Of a stretch of DNA of 64,000 bases, positions 32,613-44,950 are shown one piece after another (positions within the stretch are counted from its first letter, which is position 1; each line of letters starts with the position of its first letter). Origin of the DNA: Myrica gale. Taxonomy: Eukaryota > Streptophyta > Magnoliopsida > Fagales > Myricaceae. The DNA lies in the NCBI GenBank assembly GCA_963930655.1, contig OZ005607.1:20286374-20350373 (forward strand). Reading direction: 5' to 3'. The notes under the pieces were generated by a model. It saw only the letters and a list, made by a program, of their open reading frames with translations. It was not told the DNA's origin and ran no database searches. Made by a program: the position numbers and the translations under genes.

Positions 32613-32772
32613 CTTATCCTGTTTCTTAACATTGTCTACCTTGTTACTTTTCTGTGTTCTCCTTGTTAAATTTAATGTATTTTTACTCTTTCAACAGTTT
32701 CAGCGACAATTTTCTAAAATCAAATTTCAATGAGGGTTGGGTTTGCATTTAGAAGTGATCTTATTTTGTTTT

Positions 32773-33352
32773 GGGAAATTAGCAATGTAGTCCTTGGGTT
32801 TTGATCCTTTTAACAGTTTAGTCCTTGGATTTCAAATTTTTAACAGTTTAGTCCTTGGATTTCAAATTTTAAATTTAAAGTCTTTACGTTTCATACTTTT
32901 GACGATTAAGCTCTTCCGTCAGTCTGTCGTCCATATGCTTAACGGACCATATATCGGTCAACCGGATATATGTGTAAAATATGAGCGGTCGACCGCTTCA
33001 AATTACTAACGTGTCCGAGAGTTCTGTTAAGCATATGGATAAACGGCAAACTGACGGAAGAGTCTCATCGTCATAAGTAACTTTTGACGATGAGGCTCTT
33101 CCGTCATTCTGTCGTCCATATGCTTAACGGACCATATATCGGTCAACCGGATATATGTGTAAAATATGAGCGGTCGACCGCTTCAAATTGCTGACGTGTC
33201 AGAGAGTTCTGTTAAGCATATGGACGGCAGACTGACGGAAGAGCCTCATCGTCAAAAGTATGAAAGCTAAGGTCTTTAAATTTGAAATATATAACCCAAA
33301 GACTAAAATGTTACAAGAGTCAAAACTCATGCACTAAATTGTTAAATTTCCT
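32773..33352. mobile_element. Hairpin MITE, long copy
   Basis: The ends are inverted (GGGAAATTAGCAATGTAGTCC against AGGAAATTTAACAATTTAGTG). Inside lie two tandem palindromic cores of about 186 bp (from 32894 and 33080). Each core opens CTTTTGACGAT..GGCTCTTCCGTCA and closes with its inverse. The transcript would fold into a nearly perfect long hairpin. Confidence 0.85.
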
Positions 33353-33689
33353 GTTGCTTTAGCTGTCAACTTTCAAGTCATCCTTTTGCTTAATTATTTA
33401 TTAATGCAGCGGGCCGGTAGAAAGATCAAAGATTTCTGTAGTTCTACTTTATATGACTCATGATATCACCGAAGTACCGAATTAATAAAGGAGCACGGGG
33501 GTTCGTTTGTTGAGTACTTGGTTCCTAATTCAATAATGGAGCGTGTTTATCCTTATCCAACACCTACACGTCTGCTAACCCAAATTATGTATTTTTACTC
33601 TTTCAACAGGTTATTTTCAGCGACAATTTTCTAAAATCAAATTTCAATGAGGGTTGGGTTTGCGTTTAGACGTGATCTTATTTTGTTTT

Positions 33690-33974
33690 GGAAAATTGAC
33701 AATTTAGTCTTTGGGTTTTAACCGTTTTAACTGTTTAGTTCTTGGATTTCAAATTTTAATTTAAAACCCTTACGTTTCATACTTTTGACGATGAGGCTCT
33801 TCCGTCAGTCTATAGTTCATATTATTTTGTCAGAGAGTTTCGTTAAGCATTTGGACGGCAGACTGACAGAAGAACCTTATCGTCAAAAGTATGAAACTTA
33901 AGGTCTTTAAATTTGAAACCCAAAAATTAAACTGTTAAAAGAGTCAAAATTCATTGCTAAATTGTTAAATTTCC
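33690..33974. mobile_element. Hairpin MITE, short copy
   Basis: Same ends and the same position relative to the repeated segment as the long copy, but with one shortened core. Parts of the middle (the CGGTCGACCG region) are deleted. Confidence 0.82.
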
Positions 33975-34461
33975 TTTTGCTTTAGCTGTCAACTTTAAAG
34001 TCATCCTTTTGCTTAATTATTTATTAATGCAGCGGGCCGGTAGAAAGATCAAAGATTGCTGTAGTTCTACTTTATATGATTCATGATAACACCGAAGTAT
34101 CCAATTAATAAAGGAGCACGTGGGTTCGTTTGTTTAGTACTTGTCTTTATGGGTTCCTAATTCAATAATGGAGCGAGTTCATCCTTATCCAACACCTACA
34201 CGTCAGCTAACCCAAATTAAAAGCCTTAAATTTTTTAAATCAAAACAAATTATTCATCTAATTGGCTGAGCGTCCATGCAACAAGTACTTTTAGTATTTA
34301 TGATGTCTAATGTTTTCGATCTTCTCTCTTTCCCCTTTCTAATTTCCTGCCAACTATTTTATTTAAATGAAATGGTGAAACCAATCTCTTAACAATTACT
34401 CATAATGCGATGCAGAGCCCTCCAGAGGAGAAGTAGAAACCGCACAAAAAGATTGTTGTCT

Positions 34462-34636
34462 TGTTTGACCCCCAATTATTTGGGTTTAATAATAATAAAT
34501 TCATCACATAATTTTTTCTTATTATAATATTTATAAAAAATCTTCTCTCTTCACTTTTTCACTAACTCTCATAAAATATCTTTCTTTTATAATATTTCTC
34601 AAATCTCAATATCCAAAATTTTTACCTTCAAACATA
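34462..34636. mobile_element. MITE copy (GCGTTTGTTT family)
   Basis: TGTTTGACCCCCAATTATTT at one end and an inverted CCTTCAAACATA at the other, with the family core ATCTTCTCTCTTCACTTTTT. Boundaries are approximate. Confidence 0.5.
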
Positions 34637-34714
34637 ATGTATTCTCTCAAGGAAAAGGTCATTTGAGACGCGTTAAAGGCTTGCTTTATGTTTTTGATGG
34701 AGCTGGGCTTATGA

Positions 34715-35076
34715 CACTACAAGAATTTTGACTTTACGTGTCAAATTCTTGTGTGTCAAAAAATATATTGACACCAAACACTGCTTTCACTAACAAAAAA
34801 AATCAACGTCGTCACGACAGGTATTCACAAACGTAAAAAACTGTCCACACGTTACCAAAAAAGTTAGAACATTTTTTTGAGTGACGAACGGCAAAACGTC
34901 ACAAATGTGTGACAAAACATTTTCATCACAAAAGTTAACAACAACGTCCACACAGGTAAAATAACATCCGCACACACTTTGGGTGACAAAATATCTCGTC
35001 ACCCATCTGTGGCGACAACCATATCGTCACAAAAGCTTAAACAGTGTCCAAACGTACCAACAATAATCGTCCAAAC
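34715..35076. mobile_element. CACTA terminus, truncated
   Basis: It starts CACTACAAGAATTTTGAC and continues with subterminal motifs of the GTGACGAA / GTCACAAA / CGTCCACAC kind that also mark the CACTA element at 48345. It is cut at 35077 by a Sirevirus-type LTR. No matching right end was found. Confidence 0.65.
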
Positions 35077-36256
35077 TGAACTAAGTGGTTTTAGACACAA
35101 TACAGCACACCCAAACCTAGAGGGAGGGTAAATATGTTCTTTTAGATTCTTTTTCGATCTTTCACTTTGTTGCACACTTAACAAAGATATCAACTCGTTC
35201 AAGATTAAGTGTATATGCGTAATCAACTAAATCTTTGAAGCTAATAAACTTTTTGCCAAGGCATCAAGATATTCAAGAAAACTGTCTTTTAACTTCAGAC
35301 AATAATGGGCAGTTTAATATCCAATCAACACATTAACTATGTAAATCAACAACAACCACATCACACTTGACACAGGGATTGGTTACGAAGAGAAACCTCT
35401 TGAAGACACACTTCAAGAAGAAAAACTCTACGGGCCTTCTGGCTAGGTAAGGTTTCTACTAGAATGAGAACTCAGAATTACAAAGTGATTCGTTAGTAAT
35501 ACACAAAACCCATGCTACTCTAACACACTCAATTCCTCCCCAATCTTGAATCTGGTTCAACAAACCTTGCTGGGACTGAGACCTCATCTCATCTATTCTT
35601 CATCTCTAGCACCTTCACCTTATGATCTTGAATGAAGTTTTCCCATTGAACCTCACTGCAACTGCCACCAGATCAATTTCACCCAAACCTGCTTAGGAAC
35701 CAGAACTCTGGTAAACCCCAAGACTTAAATTGAGTAATCTTTGTGTGTGATCAACAAACCCTAATGGAGCTAAAGAACAGGTACAGTCTTTCTAGTATGC
35801 TTTAGTCCTTATAGAGTAAACTAAGAATGACTGAAAATTCTCGGAGAAGATAACAATGGAGGCTTATACTCTCTCTAAACAAAGTGTTTCGTATATGGTA
35901 TGTCTTTGACCAAATGTAAGAAAGAAGACATTTTATACCTTAGGCTACTGAGGTGAGAATCACGGATTACTTAAGTTTTAGGCGCTTCTAAATCAGTTAG
36001 AGGCATTCACGTTTAGCTACAACAATTCTGGTAAACCTCAGGTAAACTGCAGATAAACTATGCCAACATAAAACATATTGCGCTCCAGCTTCATGTTATC
36101 AAACTAGTAGACAGACTACCCATCATACTATACATTCTCCAGACACACTCATTTGCTTGCTGAGACGCTTGAACCATCCAGTGCTTTCACTCTTAAATCT
36201 TCAGGAATATGACACAAATACAAACATGAAGTTTATGTCAAGTAAAGACATTTACA
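35077..36256 (-). repeat. Sirevirus-type LTR (3' LTR of a second element)
   Basis: It starts TGAACTAAGTGG, shares the TTTTAGACAC..CCTAGAGGGAGGGTAAATA opening of the lineage, and ends TTTACA next to an ATCTCCCCATTTGGCA polypurine tract (minus strand). Length is about 1180 bp. It does not match the LTR at 42966. Confidence 0.75.
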
Positions 36257-37107
36257 ATCTCCCCATTTGGCAAACCTCATAATAAAACTAACCTAGCCTC
36301 TAAAGACATGAATTTTATTGATCACCACCACAAAATCCATTTACAATGAGACTCAACAACCTATACCAACATAGGCTAAACAACAATATTTCTAAGATTA
36401 TCAAACCTACAAAATACAATCTCAACAACACACGAACTTACAGGACACTTTGTTAGTTTTGAGTTAATCAAATCATAACACAAATATTACAACTACAATT
36501 GAATAAGCTATGAACTTAAATTTACCAATCTCCCTCAGAGATAAGTAATATCTATATAGGACATCTCCTCATATCTTATAGTCGTCGTATATCACATTGT
36601 AATAAGACACAATCAACATTAACAAACTCATATCAGAATTGCTTATAGAATGTTGATTTAAACTATGCAGCAACAAAATCCTGAAACTAGCAAACTTCTA
36701 GTTTCAAATAACAACGCTGCATCAGCATATTATGTTGAAACTAGCAAACTTCCAGTTTCACATATATCAATCAAAGTTTTAAAACAAACATACTTCGAGA
36801 GTTTTAAAAACTTCAATTCGCAAAGACAGTTTTAAAATTACAAAGATACATCAAGGAGTTTTAGATCTATCTCTACACAAAAACTAAACAAATACATAGA
36901 ACTTATTGTTCTAAACATACATCACAGAACATATTGTTCAAAAATATACATCACAATAACAACTTCACAAATCAAAACATCAAAACAAAAGTTCATCTAG
37001 TCAACTCCAACAGCAACCAAAATCCATCCGAAGACAGCAGCCAACCCCAACTAGCAACCAAACAAACTACTCCTTTTTTTTTTGTCAGGAAGTATCCAAA
37101 ACATGGT
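36257..37107. other. Region between the LTR and the envelope-position ORF
   Basis: AT-rich with repeated AACTAGCAAACTT(C)(T/C)AGTTTCA modules around 36690-36760. No reading frame was recognised. Confidence 0.4.
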
Positions 37108-38400
37108 CTATACGTCTTCATCCCCATCAGAAGTGGTAGAGGCAGCAACATCTTCACCATCACCTTCCTCTTCCTCTTCAATTTCATCCTTATCTTTATC
37201 GGGTGTAGCAAACGAATCCTCATCCTTAGCAGCTTCAGTTGGCTCTTCTTGAACCCCAAATGTACTAGACTCTTCAACATGTACAGCAATATTTAAATGC
37301 TTTCCTATAAGAGTCACATCAGCTACCAATTTCATTACATGTAATTTGAGAAATTCAATGGTAGCAAGAATTGAAGTTTGAGTACAAGTAGAAGTAGTAG
37401 CTCTCTTTGTGAGAAACTTTAAAGCTTCAATCATATAAGATATATCATAACTCAAGGGTCCACGAAGAGGATTTACGGAGGGAGTGGTTTTCTTTCGGTC
37501 TTTATGGGATTTACTTTGAGTAAGAGTTGATTTCTCAAAACCAGTATAAAGTTTCCTTCTTGGTTCTTCCCTAGGTATGGAAATCTTGTTTGCAGCAAGG
37601 AATTTCATAATCAAGTAGGAGTGTGGAACTCTATTTGTGGTAGACTTAGAATGAAAAACCTTGACCATGTGACACATATATGAGAGGAAAGATCAATATG
37701 ATCACCAACTAAAAAAGCATATAGAAAACACATTATTTCAAAAGATAATGCTGACAGATGCCTATTTGGAAAGATATTAGTATAAATGATCCTACTAATG
37801 ATCAAGTGATGAATGAGAAATGTTGTGCATTAAACTCTTGATCCCAAAAAGCAATGTTCTTTTCATCTAAATAGTTTGCAATGACACTAGTGGTAGGACG
37901 TGTTTTAGCTGAATATGGATATGTGGGATTGTAAACTCCATGAATACCTAGGCAGTGAGCAAGTATGGAAGGATCAATATCAATATATTGACCACGAAAG
38001 AAAATGGTGAATGACTTTGAATCATTAAAGTTATGCATGTTAGAATAGAATTCATGCGCAATAGATTCAGTAGGAGGAACGATATTTGTTACCATAGCCC
38101 CCCATCCTCGAGATAAGAATTTCTCAGAAATCTGCAGCTGAGAGAGTTCTTCCAGGAAAACTTCTCTTTCAATAATCAAATCCTTCTTACAAAATTGTCT
38201 TGTAGAGCTCTTCTACTTCACATTAAAAAATTTGATGATATCATACTCTACTGGAGTAAGTGGAGGACAAATAGACACTTTCTCCTTGCCTTGTGTGAGC
38301 TTTGTAGAGGGTTGAGTAGCTTGGGCTACTTGACTCTTAGTTCTCTTTGCAACAGTCTCGTAAGAAGGCCCGACTCATTTCTTGGATATGAGAGAAGGTG
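37108..38400 (-). pseudogene. Envelope-position ORF of a second Sirevirus, frameshifted
   Basis: Minus-strand pieces read IEREVFLEELSQLQISEKFL, SRGWGAMVTNIVPP, SFTIFFRGQYIDIDPS and YPYSAKTRPTTS, then CFLYAFLVGDHIDLS, then VPHSYLIMKFLAAN and an acidic tail (DKDEIEEEEEGDGEDVAAST). The order matches the ORF at 6532-7704 but the frames change at about 37680 and 37800. The acidic C-terminus differs from the Ala/Ser-rich tail of the first element, so the two belong to different subfamilies. Confidence 0.7.
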
Positions 38401-38401
38401 A

Positions 38402-39174
38402 TGGTTGAACACATTATGATATCCATTAGCTAATAAGCCAAAATATTCAATATCACAATTAAACCAAATAAAATTTACATATCTACTATAAAAATTTGTA
38501 CACAGTTTTTCCACATATTAAACAGACACAAAACTGTACGCATTTTTTACAAATCCAATTACCAAATCATTTTTTCCCAATGTGTCACATAGTAAAACAA
38601 TTAAAATATACACAGTTTTCAATTGGTCAAAGAAAAACTATACACATTTTGTAAACTTATCCAAACACTATAATCAATGTAGTCCACGACTACTTAAAAT
38701 ATCAATCAATTATGACCAATTTTCATTGCAATTCAAATAATATCCAAATATAAACTCATATGATTAGAATAATGATTGACATTACCACAAAAACTTGAAA
38801 CTTGTGAAACCGGAATGCCCATAACAAACATAAAACAAAGAACTTCATCACAATTAAGCCAACTAAGCCAAACAATATATTATCAACATATTCTTAAAAA
38901 GGGAAAAAGTTCTTGAACCCTAGATTTCTAAATCTTTAAATATATATTGAAATAATGAATCATAGTTTAAGAAAATCATATATTAATCTTAGAATCATGT
39001 GGGTAACAAAGCCCAAACAAAATTGTAGCTTAAAATAGATAAATGAAAAAAATCCAACAACCATACATTTGGTACCCATCACGCAGGACCACAAAGCCAC
39101 ACGGCCACCAAACAATCATTTTAATCATTAAATAAAGGAGAAAAGATAGTAAAACATACCTTTCTCTTGACTTA
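38402..39174. other. Unassigned AT-rich interval inside the retrotransposon block
   Basis: No reading frame was recognised. It corresponds in position to the non-coding spacer between pol and the envelope-position ORF. Confidence 0.4.
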
Positions 39175-39377
39175 GGGTGCGTTTGTGTACCAAAATTTTA
39201 CCCCCTCTAAAATTTTAACACAATTAAATATTACAATATAATCTCTCTCTCCCCATCAAATCATTACTATTTACTACAAAAAAAATATAAAAAATTATCT
39301 CTCTCTTCACTTTTTCAGTAAACCCAATACCTAAAATTTTAACAACACTAAAATTTTACAACACAAACACAACCTTA
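39175..39377. mobile_element. MITE copy (GCGTTTGTTT family)
   Basis: Inverted ends GGTGCGTTTGTGT and ACACAAACACAAC, core ATCTCTCTCTTCACTTTTTC, flanked by CTTAG on both sides. Confidence 0.65.
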
Positions 39378-39884
39378 GTGGATGATTAAAGTAAGATTGT
39401 CTTCACAAAAGTCTAAGATCCAACTTTGGTGAGATGCGGCGCAAAGAAGGGCAATATATATCGCGTGAGAGGAGAGAGAGTGTTAGGTTTAGTAAAGGAA
39501 GTGGGGAAGTGAGTGTGGGTTCTTTAAAAACACGTGCTAGTCCTTTATTTAAAAGTTAAACACATGTGTTTTAAAAATAAGTCCAACACGCCTTTTATGA
39601 TATGCACACTTACACTTATCCACCATTGATGCTAGAAAATCAAACTTAAACATTAACTACATGCAAACTTGAAATACAAAAAACCACAGACAAAAATAAT
39701 TTTGCTGAAATTTTGAAAACAAACATAAAAAATTCTGTAAATTTTTAAAATATTATTTAAGAGCATTTTAAACTTACCAAATCACATAATGACATATGAG
39801 TGCCCAAGACTAATTAACTGACCATATTTTTAAGTAATTTGACAAATACCAATCGGTTGTCTTAAAAATTCAAACCTAGATGTT

Positions 39885-42800
39885 TAAAAAGGTTTTGTAA
39901 AAATGTCAACTAATTGATTTTCTATTGACACGTGTTCAATTTGAATAATCTGACTTTCAACAAGATCACGTATAAAATGATGTCTTATATCAATATGCTT
40001 AGTACGTGAGTGTTAAACTTGATTTTTTGAAATTTTTATGGCACTAGTATTATCACTACAAGAAAATCGGGTTCACCCGACGTGAGATTCTGTCACAAAA
40101 AATGCAACTTGCTTTTGAAGCTTCTAAACTATAGTTCCGTTTACCTTTTCCACGACCTTGTTTCTTAATAGATTATATTGTCCACATATAGGAGAAGTAT
40201 CATTACATAGAGGCTAACATTCGTGGAAACCAATCTAAACACACAAAACTGTAATCGAAAATATCTGTTGGCTAAATTTCTGAAACTTTCCCGTTTCCTG
40301 AAGCTTTAGTAGCATGATGTTCTGCGGTTATTTGTGATCTTCGGCAGACAACACTGGTGATATGGTTTGAGGTGGACAGAAAACTACAAAGCACAAGTGC
40401 GCCCCGAACTTCTGAGTTCTTGGCTTGCAATCTGTTGTCCTCGTTTGCGTGAAGTGCCTATGGCCATAATTGTCGGAATGGAGACGATTGAAAGAGAAAT
40501 AAGCGAGATTCTATGTTAGACAAAATATACAAAGCGCTTTCAAAATAAAATGGTGGGAAATAAGCACTATTCAAACTTTAGTGGATCTTGCGTGATTGCA
40601 CATGTCTTTCCTGATTGATTCAAAGCGCAGCGATGCTAGTCACTGCTTTCACAACCGCCCACCTCACAGCTACACTAGGGAGAGACGTTTCATTTTTGTT
40701 GACAGCTATAGTAAATAAAATTTTTGTGCATCCCCGATCACAATGCGCAATGGTGATTTCGAGTTAAAACATTTTCCCCTAGCGTCGACGAAGAAGCATT
40801 AGCGTGGAGGATTGTTGAGCTTTACTAACGGGAATATAGGGAGCGCGAATTGTGGCGTTGTTGTAGCTTATGTTTATTGTACTCTATCACAATATACATG
40901 CATAAACTTTTGAAGTAAACCATAGTCATACAACATTTGTTTCAACCATATAAGTTGTGTACAACAACTACCCATAGCCATATACTTTGCCTTGGCATTG
41001 GAAAGAGAAATAGAACATTTCTTCTTACCACGCCAAGCTATTAAATTGAAACCCAAATAAAAACAACCACCATAAGTATTTTTCCTGTCATCTGAGTTTC
41101 TTGCCTAGTCTATATAAGTATATTCTACCAAATGAGTAGTAGAATCTTTGGAATAGCAAATATCATAGTCTACTGTACCATTTACATATCGTATGATTTT
41201 GTTTACAGCCTCCAGATGAATATTTTTGGGATTTGCTTGAAACCTTGCACATATCCGTACATTAAAAGACAAGTCGGGCCTGCTGGCTGCTACATTCTTA
41301 GGTTCATATAAAGAAACATAGCATGACTAAGAAATTTGATTTAGAACTCTACTTATTAGTCTCATACCTTCTTTGATCTTACCAATGACATTTTGTTCGG
41401 GATGATTCTTCTTCACATATGAGGCTTGTTATTTTTCTTCATTAGAATCTGATGGTTTATTTTCCTCAGACTCTGTATCATCTAGAAGAAAATTCTCATA
41501 CTAAGTGTTCAGGAACTTTATACTCTTCTTCAACCTGAATATCTAGTTTCTCAACAAAATTCTCAGTATCTTCCAGGTTAGTGGAAGAATCCAAATCATC
41601 ATCTATTTTCACATTGATAGATTTTGTATCCTAAAAATATCCCTTCATCACTTCTAGAATTAAAATTACCCAAAATTTCTCTATCATGTAAGATAGCATT
41701 TACTACCAAAAACTCTAAAATACTTTGCAGTAGGCCATTTTCCTTTCCATAACTCATAAGGAGTTTTCTTTGTTTTAGGTCTAAGATAGACACTATTAAT
41801 GATATAACATGCAATATTTATAACTTCACCCTAAATTTTCTTAGCAATACCTTTACCATGTAGCATAACCCAAGCCATTTCTTGGAACACCATGTGTATA
41901 ATCCACGTGCACCTGGAAAAATCATCTACAACATATATATTGCCACCTTGGCTTTCAGTTATTGTAGGCCCCATTAAATCCATATGTAACAACTTTAAAC
42001 ATTTAGTAGTAAGAACATTAGTGATCTTTTTATAAGATGATCTAATTTGTTTACCTAATTGACAAGGGCCACATACTTTTTCAACAACCTTCTCTAGTTT
42101 AGGAATACCATCAACTAGATTAGGAATGTTAGCTAAGTCACGATAATTTATGTGACCCAACCTTTGGAACCAAAGATGAGATAAATCAACTATAGCTCTA
42201 TTACAAGGTAAACTAGCATCTAAGATTAAACCATAGCAATTATCAGATGTGTGTGCCACTAAAAATAGAATTTCCTTTTGAATTAATCACAAAACATTTG
42301 TTTTTAGTAAAATGGACATTAAACCTTGAATCACACATCTTACTAATACTAAGAAGATTAGATTTTAATTTTTGAACATATAGTACATCATCAAAACTTA
42401 AACTTCCAAGAAAAGATATAGAACATTTACTAAGAATATTCTTTACCAAGAGATTTAAGACCATTTATAAGATTGGTAAAGCGAGTAAACGTAGATGAAA
42501 TATTTTCATCAAGTTTCATCTTAAAAAGATCATAATTATGAACAAACATGCTAATCTTGTGTTTCTTTACTTGATTTGTACCTTCATGGACAACTTCAAG
42601 TTTGTGCCAAATTTATTTCTCGGTATCGTATCTGAAAACACGATTAAATTTGCTTGAATCAAGTGCATAATATAACACATTCATAGCTTTGGAATTTAAG
42701 AACATAAGTCTAATATCAGCATCATCTCATTCATTTTCATCTTTCAACATACATTCCTTGTCTCTGGGAAATTTAGGACCATTTGAGATAACTCTCCACA

Positions 42801-42930
42801 GTTCATAATCCACGGTATGGATGTAAATCCTCATCCTAGCCTTCCAATAGTTGTAACACGTTCCATTGAACAAGGGGGTTCTATTTGTGGATAGACCTTC
42901 AGCTAAGGAGGTATTAACAACGGTTGTCAT
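39885..42930 (-). pseudogene. Copia gag-pol remnant with internal deletions
   Basis: Sense order from 42930: gag start (MTTVVNTSLAEGLSTNRTPL; NYWKARMRIYIHTVD), gag-pre-integrase (WFQRLGHINYRDLANI; KVCGPCQLGKQIRS), integrase end, linker, then RT-RNase H (AASRPDLSFNVRICARFQAN; GFNLIAWRGKKKC) ending near [17 protein letters not shown]. Two deletions are in frame. DDFSRCTWI runs straight into VFQEMAWVM, removing the integrase core, and YEPKNV runs into AASRPD, removing the RT catalytic core. Several stops follow. RNase H is split by the insert at 40054. Confidence 0.85.
40054..40884. mobile_element. Small CACTA-like insertion in the copia RNase H region
   Basis: It begins CACTACAAGAAAATCGGG and is flanked by TAT (40051-40053 and 40885-40887). 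Removing 831 bp plus one TAT restores the copia RNase H coding line, as judged against the intact copy at 8.7-8.9 kb. The right end, TTATTGTACTC, is only a weak match to an inverted CACTA tip. No coding frame was recognised inside. Confidence 0.75.
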
Positions 42931-42965
42931 AGATAGAGATACTGAACCTCAGCTCTGATACAAAT

Positions 42966-44226
42966 TGTAAGTCTAAATAACAACCCAAGAGAGAGGTGAA
43001 TTTGGTTTTTCAAAAACTTATCATTTTTCGATAAACATGCAGATCGAAAAACTACTCATCTTTAACAAATAAGAATGTTAATCTGAATGTGTTTAAGGTT
43101 ATGCTAACTATAGGCAATAAATGATAAAGCATAAATCTCCATAGGTATAAATATGTACTGAAATATAAGAGTGATAGAGTTAGAGAGAAGGCTATTGACT
43201 TTCTTGGGTTTATTTCCCTATTCTCCAAATAGCGAATACACTTTAGCTTCTGGAGTACTAAGGAACTTTTACAAAGCGTTTTACGAGCTCACGCTTCAAC
43301 TCTCTTCACAAATCCCAAAACTCAAGTGATTTCTTCTACTCTCACAAGAAGAACCAAGTATTTGCTCAACACTCAAATGTTTTACAAATAATTTTTACAA
43401 TAAGGAATGACTCTCTTAGCCGAATATGCAAGTGGAAAGCGCATAACGTGTGAAATGGCTCTTAAGACGAATTAGCAAATGAAAAGCTCAATAAAATGCA
43501 AGAGTACAAGATTCTTGAATGAAACCTAAAGTTTGGCAAGTAGGAGCACAAGTTTTCTTGGTAGATGCGGTCTTCCCTCTTCTTCAAAGAACTTTCTCTC
43601 TCTAGAACTTAAGGCATAGACAACTTGTAAGTGTGTTGTCATTTCTTCAAGAAATATATTTTTCTTTGGAGGCTAGGTCGTCAATGATAAGCAAGAGAAA
43701 AAAAATTTAACAATGGAAGCTTTGATCTTGGAGGAATCAACAAATGAAATCTTTGCATCTTGGCATTTTCTCTCTCTAAATGTTACGATGATGATAGAGC
43801 TTCTCCTTCTCTCTCCAACTTCTTCTATTTAAAGCTCCTAGGGAACCAAGGGTCTTCTTATAAAGTTTGAGTGTCGTTGGAGGTCATTTGAGATCATTTG
43901 GAGACTTTGGATGAGTTGGCGTCGCTCCAAGATATCTGCAAAATCGCGCAATGTGTTGACACATTAAAACTTTTCCTGGAAACATGCTCTTAGTCTAAAA
44001 AATTTGTTCTTTGACAACAACTACTTCAATTCAACATATCTCAAAAACACCTACAATATAAAAATTGACCAATTAACTTGTGTAATGGTGTTCAAGTATG
44101 CTTAGAGATATTTTAGTATAGAGAAAACTTGATGCTTTAAAAATATATCATTTTCTTAAAAGAGATTTTCAATATAAAATCTAAAAGTCTTAAACGAGTT
44201 TGAACACTTTGTTATCATCAAAATCA
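42966..44226 (-). repeat. Sirevirus-type LTR (5' LTR of the copia remnant)
   Basis: It starts TGTAAGTCTAAATAACAACC next to a degenerate primer site (GCTCTGATACAAAT on the plus strand). It shares the CAACCCAAGAGAGAGGTGAAT opening style and ends near TTGTTATCATCAAAATCA, the usual start of such LTRs in sense direction. The right boundary is approximate. It does not match the LTR at 35077. Confidence 0.65.
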
Positions 44227-44950
44227 AAATGGATTGTTTGTAAAAACAACCTTGCACACAGCCTTGTCAATTTTTCTTCTGGAAAAACCAAAAAGAAGCC
44301 TGACTTTTGGGACATGGTGGGAAAATGGTTGGGTTCAGATTTATTGGGGCTACCTACCCGCCGTATGCCTGACCCCACTTGTGTCGGGCTTGGTCGGGTT
44401 GGGTATTTTTATGAACAACCATCTGTGGTACCTAGTAAAGTGGATAAGAACCGCACATCAGGTGAAAAAGAGCTGGAGGACGAGGCCTTAGCACTTCAAA
44501 CACGAGCGACCCATAAATCCGAACCCAGAAAGGAATTAACATGGCGTTCTTTTAAAAAAATGGGCACTCAAATTTTAGCCATAATAAAATAACTACTCAA
44601 AATTACTAATAGTTAAAAGCCACTTTGAGCTCTTTAACTATCCATACAATTTCAAATAAAACTCTAAAATACCAATTTTAACACATTGAGTCCTCCAACT
44701 TCCACAATTATTTACATACCTGAAATAAAATCTGAGGGTCAAAATCGTGTCACGTGGCTCATTCACAACACACGTTGTGCAAGTTTGATCCTGAGATCTT
44801 TTTTAAGGGCGTAAGTTGATGAAATTTGGTAGTTTGCATGTGACCTCAATGTATTAAAGGTGGTAGTTTAGACCTTTATTTGAAATTGTATCGGTAGTTA
44901 GAGGGTTCATGTATCCCAATTAAAATATAGAAATAAACAGGGTTCCAATT
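44227..44950. other. Unassigned; partly shared with 54.2 kb
   Basis: 44460-44575 resembles 54255-54358 (GACGA(G/A)GCCTTA..CACTTCAA.CACGAGC..GAACCCAGAAA), an upstream outlier of the segmental duplication. The frame at 44200-44592 is not a recognised protein. Confidence 0.5.

Larger units (their letters stand above)
31585..34205 (+). repeat. Three copies of one segment in tandem array
   Basis: A segment with GGTTGGGTTTGC(G/A)TTTAGA followed by GCTTTAGCTGTCAACTTT and TTAATGCAGCGGGCCGGTAG occurs at 31585-31735, at 32733-32772 joined to 33353-33545, and at 33650-33689 joined to 33975-34205. Copies two and three are split by a MITE and copy one is not. Copies two and three also share flanking sequence (AATAAAGGAGCACG.GGGTTCG, CCTTATCCAACACCTACACG) and are preceded by a helicase exon. 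Confidence 0.88.

Noticed and set aside
37108..38400. A second independent cellular gene for the envelope-position ORF
   Set aside because: Its place next to a polypurine tract and LTR, and its match to the ORF of the first Sirevirus, make it element-encoded.
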